From Liolophura sinensis (lineage: Eukaryota > Mollusca > Polyplacophora > Chitonida > Chitonidae): a DNA stretch of 64,000 nucleotides. The DNA lies in NCBI RefSeq assembly GCF_032854445.1, contig NC_088301.1:30548402-30612401 (forward strand), given 5' to 3'. Both the position numbers and the translations under genes were made by a program. Each line of letters opens with the position of its first letter. The first letter of the stretch is position 1. Below the pieces are notes generated by a model. The model worked only from the letters and a program-made list of their open reading frames with translations, was not told the DNA's origin and made no database searches. Shown one piece after another: positions 61,901 through 64,000 of the stretch.

Positions 61901-63305
61901 TTAGTGTGTCATGACACGTGTGTACTAAATGTAGATTTGGTGTGTCTTGACACATGTGTGTACTAAATGTAGAGTTAGTGTGTCTTGACACGTGCGTACT
62001 AAATGTAGATTTGGTGTGTCTTGACACATGTGTGTACTAAACGTAGAGTTAGTGTGTCTTGACACGTGTGTACTAAATGTAGATTTGGTGTGTCTTGACA
62101 CATGTGTGTACTAAATGTAGAGTTAGTGTGTCTTGACACGTGTGTACTAAATGTAGATTTGGTGTGTCTTGACACACATGTGTGTACTAAATGTAGATTT
62201 GGTGTGTCTTAACATGCATGTGTGTACTAAATGTAGAGTTAGTGTGTCATGACACGTGTGTACTAAATGTAGATTTAGTGTGTCTTGACACATGTGTGTA
62301 CTAAATGTAGAGTTAGTGTGTCTTGACACGTGTGTACTAAATGTAGATTTGGTGTGTCTTGACACATGTGTGTACTAATTGTAGATTTGGTGTGTCTTAA
62401 TGACAGGTAGGACACAGGTGGTGTGAACTCGTTATTAAGCACAAATGTGTCAAGTATTACCAAGAGGTAAAGGACTTCCTAATCAATCACCAGGTGAGAC
62501 ACACATTTTTAGCAGGTTCTTGTTCTTTTTTACATGTTCTTGTCATTTTCATACCGTCAGATGTTTACAAATGTTCAGGTAATTTGAACAAATATTCTTT
62601 GATTAGTTTAGAGCATTATGAACCAGAATCCCTCTGAAGCCTTGAATAGATGTAAAAGTGAATGGTAGTATTGATGGATATACACTCCATGTTCTTTCAA
62701 AATTTTGGCCTACAGCAGTGACTAAATGTATGGTGATTTGAGTCCATCCTTCAAATGTGTTTTGGTGTTTCCGAGTATTACTTCAAATTCAGGGACATGA
62801 AAATAATGTAACTGACTTTAGAGAGGAAAACAGGTCTGCCAACAACCTCCATATGGTCATGGGTTTCCCTCAGGCTCTGCCATAATGCCGGCCACCCTCA
62901 TATATAAAGTGAAATATTCTTGAAACTCCAATCAAATGAATAAATAAATTTTCAGGAAAACGTGTTACTTAATCCCCCGAAATATTAACTGTAAATATAC
63001 TTTTTTGAAAAACATGTCATGTGCTGTACAGTGTAACCTTTGAAATCATAAATATTTACTTGACCTCAAAGCTAAGTTTCACATAAGGTATCCTTGAAGA
63101 GCCAATTGTAGAATTCTGTGTTGTCTTACTGCCTTTGCTGTCCTTGAAGGCGATGGGTGTGTACCTATTTGGAGAGCTTGTAATCTCTGAAGACAAGAAG
63201 CAGAGAGAGCTGGCCATGGCATGTTTTGAGCAGATTCGTGAGGATATGGAGGAGGCACCCTACACTACAGTTCATTCCATGTTGTATGGACAAGCTGTGT
63301 CATGA
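42520..63305 (+). CDS. AOPEP: Aminopeptidase O, M1-family zinc metallopeptidase
   Basis: Fifteen coding exons join in frame to about 1054 aa: 42520-43997, 44794-44984, 45428-45545, 46064-46303, 47526-47712, 48430-48536, 48706-48805, 49167-49274, 49900-49940, 50563-50626, 55961-56020, 56492-56602, 59872-59988, 62407-62493 and 63150-63305. The zinc site is HELSH (about residues 699-703), then 18 residues, then E722 in [16 protein letters not shown] near residue 805 supplies the likely catalytic tyrosine. A basic tract at residues 905-925 resembles the nucleolar-targeting region of the mammalian enzyme. The C-terminal helical region ends [21 protein letters not shown]1 enzymes remove N-terminal amino acids; AP-O is reported to cleave N-terminal Arg peptides. 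It is longer than the 819-aa human protein (recalled) because of an acidic insertion in exon 1. The donor at 44984 is the least certain join. Confidence 0.95.
44508..44626 (-). repeat. SINE family A, 3' part
   Basis: Reverse-orientation copy in the first coding intron: tttatttattatttggtgtt tail side, a diverged acttatactacagcatcca block and a ctcggggaaacccacaacca block. Confidence 0.8.
44794..44984 (+). CDS. AOPEP: AOPEP coding exon 2
   Basis: The acceptor is cttttccag. It encodes [20 protein letters not shown] and IVLMSG, a segment well conserved in the family. The 3' end was chosen at agaa|gtgaca because only a phase-1 donor joins correctly to exon 3. A phase-1 alternative at 44924 would shorten the product by 20 residues. 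Confidence 0.8.
45428..45545 (+). CDS. AOPEP: AOPEP coding exon 3
   Basis: The acceptor ttttgcag is followed by [20 protein letters not shown], matching the family's MPMPAST segment, and it ends gaaag|gtgagt. Confidence 0.88.
46064..46303 (+). CDS. AOPEP: AOPEP coding exon 4
   Basis: The acceptor catttttcag precedes a Cys-rich start. [10 protein letters not shown], then [20 protein letters not shown] and [11 protein letters not shown] follow, with a gcatg|gtatgt donor. It covers the substrate-side motif region upstream of the zinc site, where CHVNYC stands in place of the HMEYP seen in the human protein (recalled). Confidence 0.9.
46550..46965. repeat. About 41-bp minisatellite, roughly 10 units, in AOPEP intron
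   Basis: Repeats of cagcttacacaagtgccatt followed by gcattcttgatgggaactg at about 41-bp spacing, between coding exons 4 and 5. Drift is moderate. Confidence 0.85.
46985..47069 (+). repeat. SINE family A, 3' fragment
   Basis: Contains ccaggtttcctcccgccata, the ctggctgtcgttgtataagt block and a caccaatcaaag tail. Only the last third remains. Confidence 0.85.
47526..47712 (+). CDS. AOPEP: AOPEP coding exon 5, zinc site
   Basis: The acceptor ttttcaacag starts [20 protein letters not shown]. It then contains [20 protein letters not shown] and [12 protein letters not shown]. The two His and the Glu of WLTEG are the expected zinc ligands, and the Glu of HELSH the general base. It ends atggag|gtatgt, phase 0. 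This exon identifies the gene. Confidence 0.97.
47838..48195 (+). repeat. SINE family B, full-length copy
   Basis: Begins ggccctgatagcacagttgg, with a tRNA-like A-box region, and a B-box-like gggtcgagtcac about 70 bp on. The middle includes aatggctcgggcggggtggc and aatccgtcctgcaacaagga. It ends aaaccccaagtactcgctca plus ctcact. It lies in the intron after the zinc-site exon. Confidence 0.9.
48430..48536 (+). CDS. AOPEP: AOPEP coding exon 6
   Basis: Acceptor ggtttgacag, then [20 protein letters not shown] and [15 protein letters not shown], with donor ctcag|gtgagt, phase 2. The spacing and the EE-x-QIL-R end match the family. Confidence 0.93.
48706..48805 (+). CDS. AOPEP: AOPEP coding exon 7
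   Basis: Acceptor ctgttttcag, then [20 protein letters not shown] and [13 protein letters not shown], with donor aag|gtttgt. The Tyr of HYLKG is at the position of the catalytic Tyr (YEKG) in related M1 enzymes. Confidence 0.95.
49167..49274 (+). CDS. AOPEP: AOPEP coding exon 8
   Basis: Acceptor gatatttcag, 36 codons starting [20 protein letters not shown] and ending HGELVCSQ at a gtaaga donor. Both ends are phase 0. Confidence 0.94.
49900..49940 (+). CDS. AOPEP: AOPEP coding exon 9 (41 nt)
   Basis: A very short exon, [13 protein letters not shown], between a cttttttcag acceptor and a ttaag|gtaaca donor. It is needed to hold phase between exons 8 and 10. Confidence 0.85.
50247..50312 (+). 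repeat. SINE tail fragment, third type
   Basis: The sequence cacgatatggctgaaatatt, then gccgatgtggcgttaag, ending in cattcattcattt, looks like a SINE 3' end. Its body differs from family A and B. It is in the intron after exon 9. Confidence 0.55.
50563..50626 (+). CDS. AOPEP: AOPEP coding exon 10
   Basis: Acceptor tctaattgcag, then [20 protein letters not shown] and Q, with donor cacag|gtaacc. The [11 protein letters not shown] motif matches the family's QDWLESSGIP. Confidence 0.93.
51151..55914. repeat. 70-bp minisatellite in AOPEP intron 10, about 68 units
   Basis: Unit: acatgaaattgtgtgaggac, ctgtacgtgtaggaatgaag, ttgtgtgtcagtattacgtg, atcaaaaaag. Spacing is 70 bp; rare gggg-bearing units are 71 bp. 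Units differ at a few fixed sites (catg/cgtg, gaag/ggag, gtgtgtca/tagtgtga), and these variants recur in the same order at about 981 bp (14 units) between 52.2-52.7 kb and 53.2-53.7 kb. It fills almost the whole 5.3-kb intron and stops 46 bp before the next exon. Confidence 0.97.
55961..56020 (+). CDS. AOPEP: AOPEP coding exon 11
   Basis: Acceptor gtcatccacag, 20 codons [20 protein letters not shown], donor gtgagt. It lies right after the 70-bp array. Confidence 0.85.
56492..56602 (+). CDS. AOPEP: AOPEP coding exon 12, basic tract
   Basis: Acceptor gtcttttgtag, then [20 protein letters not shown] and RKKIPKLDP, with donor taag|gtcaga. The Lys/Arg cluster sits where the mammalian protein has its RRPRKRKRR nucleolar-type signal, so a nuclear or nucleolar pool is plausible. 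Confidence 0.9.
56800..59790. repeat. 46/43-bp minisatellite in AOPEP intron 12, about 66 units
   Basis: The unit is gattgacacaagagtcagat, aagcacatgactagggtaga, actgtg (46 bp); a common variant lacks 3 bp (cacaagtcag, 43 bp). A marked variant containing gccacaagggacagataaat occurs near 57643, 57961, 58871 and 59188. Spacings of about 318, 910 and 317 bp show a duplicated block of about 1.23 kb. Confidence 0.95.
59872..59988 (+). CDS. AOPEP: AOPEP coding exon 13
   Basis: Acceptor cactttgcag, then [20 protein letters not shown] and [19 protein letters not shown], with donor gat|gtaagt. DQLVLLLE is nearly identical in the family. Confidence 0.96.
60042..60297 (+). repeat. SINE family A, near full-length copy
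   Basis: Starts ggggcctccgtggctgagtt and has a gagttcaagtccagctcatg B-box region. The tail is shortened (ttggtaaaaacaccaatcaa). It is 54 bp after exon 13. Confidence 0.92.
60380..62400. repeat. About 40-bp minisatellite in AOPEP intron 13, interrupted
   Basis: Units like catgtgtgtactaaatgtag followed by atttggtgtgtcttgacaca, 36-41 bp, fill 60390-60522 and 61548-62400. The gap between is the inserted element at 60523-61547. The right part shows paired alternation of atttgg and agttag units. The array ends 6 bp before the exon 14 acceptor region. Confidence 0.92.
60523..61547. mobile_element. Non-autonomous DNA-transposon-like insertion, 1025 bp
   Basis: It interrupts the 40-bp array. The left end is CCCTTAC (60523-60529) and the right end GTAAGGG (61541-61547), its exact reverse complement, with looser similarity beyond. 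A GTGT lies on each side (60519-60522 and 61548-61551), consistent with a 4-bp target duplication. Both subterminal regions are packed with gaggtgtacc/ggtacacctc motifs in both orientations. No transposase frame is present. Superfamily not assigned. Confidence 0.7.
62407..62493 (+). CDS. AOPEP: AOPEP coding exon 14
   Basis: Acceptor ttaatgacag, then [20 protein letters not shown] and VKDFLINHQ, with donor cag|gtgaga. RWCELIVKHK is a near-identical family motif. Confidence 0.95.
62828..62950 (+). repeat. SINE family A, 3' part
   Basis: Contains aggtctgccaacaacctcca, the tcatgggtttccctcaggct block and aactccaatcaaatgaataa at the tail, with internal deletions. Confidence 0.8.
63150..63305 (+). 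CDS. AOPEP: AOPEP coding exon 15, C-terminus
   Basis: Acceptor tccttgaag, then [20 protein letters not shown] and [17 protein letters not shown], ending GQAVS and TGA at 63303-63305. It matches the family C-terminus. No AATAAA was noticed between the stop and the window end, so the transcript end is unresolved. Confidence 0.95.
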   Translation, partial: AMGVYLFGELVISEDKKQRELAMACFEQIREDMEEAPYTTVHSMLYGQAVS

Positions 63306-63329
63306 AGGAGCACAGACTTTTCCACTTAG

Positions 63330-63860
63330 GACATTTCTTCCTACGGACATTTCCCCCCCTAACATACAATTTCCCCTTGATATATAATTTCCCCCTAATA
63401 TACAATTTTCACCAGTGGACAATTCACCCTTATAGACATTGCCTTCATTGAATTGGACAATTCACCTGTTGAATTGAACAATTCCCTCTAATGGACATTC
63501 CCTCTAATGGACATTCCCCCCCCCAATGAATTGGACAATTCCCTCTAATGGACATTCCCTCTAATGGACATTCCCCCCAATGAATTGGACAATTCGCCCT
63601 AATGGACATTTCTGCCAGTGGACAATTTCTCAAGGTAAATTCTCCGCCCCAACCCCCCTGCCCCCACCCCCTCCCCCGCCAATGGACTTTTCCCACATTA
63701 GACAATTTCCCCTCAGGGTCATTTCCCAGTAGACAGTTCCTCCATTTTCATTCCCCCCGCCCCCACCCCCCAATGGACATTTCACCTCTAATGGAAATTT
63801 TTCCGTGTGGCCAATTACCCATACCCCCCATGGGACAAATTCCCCTAATTGGACCCTATT
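63330..63860. repeat. Pyrimidine-rich degenerate repeat after AOPEP
   Basis: Loose repeats of aatggacattcccc and aattggacaattccc, with C-runs. It starts 25 bp after the stop codon, so it is probably part of the 3' untranslated region. Overlapping frames of 86-94 codons on both strands come from this composition. Confidence 0.8.
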
Positions 63861-64000
63861 ATGCCCATATAATGTTCTCAGTGTGATATTCACAAGTCAT
63901 ACTCAGGGTGAACTACCTGTATATAACAGCGACTTAGGGTGCACGATATACCCATGCATTATACTCAGGATAAATGATATAATATTCTTACCATTGATGT

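Noticed and set aside
19130-62400. Could the regular arrays be CRISPR?
   Set aside because: Units are contiguous with no unique spacers between them, and the genome is plainly eukaryotic; these are minisatellites.

Overview
This is an animal (intron-containing, AT-rich) genomic window. Several tRNA-derived SINE copies end in a gcgtaaaacaccaatcaaat-type tail, and others end in a cactcactcactc-type tail. From memory these repeat types occur in mollusc and related lophotrochozoan genomes, so a mollusc is my best guess; that is inference from repeats, not a species identification. No bacterial, viral, CRISPR or tRNA/rRNA genes were seen.

Two real protein-coding genes were reconstructed by joining exons at GT/AG splice sites. 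BTBD19, a BTB/POZ protein, is on the minus strand from 40455 down to 30376, with 7 coding exons and 291 aa. AOPEP, the M1-family zinc aminopeptidase O, is on the plus strand from 42520 to 63305, with 15 coding exons and about 1054 aa, complete to its stop codon. The two are head to head across a short CpG-containing segment (about 40456-40660) that is probably a shared bidirectional promoter. AOPEP has a long acidic, Cys-containing insertion in its first coding exon. It keeps the HELSH-X18-E zinc site, the YLKG tyrosine motif, and a basic tract followed by the C-terminal helical region.

The left 30 kb (1-30375) holds no gene I can support beyond one weak candidate first exon at 12768-12900. 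It contains SINEs, a 52-bp-arm foldback at 10478-10606, a 55-bp minisatellite (19130-22130), and a segmental tandem duplication (23382-25431) in which only one copy carries an expanded 33-bp minisatellite.

Tandem arrays dominate the rest of the landscape. BTBD19 introns carry a 34-bp array (31030-32305) and a 25-bp array (35490-37790). AOPEP introns carry a 41-bp array (46550-46965), a 70-bp array of about 68 units (51151-55914), a 46/43-bp array of about 66 units (56800-59790) and a roughly 40-bp array (60380-62400). The last array is split by a 1025-bp element with short terminal inverted repeats and a 4-bp target duplication. Together the arrays make up roughly a quarter of the window. They account for nearly all the long open frames that are not exons: several arrays have periods that leave many or all frames free of stops.
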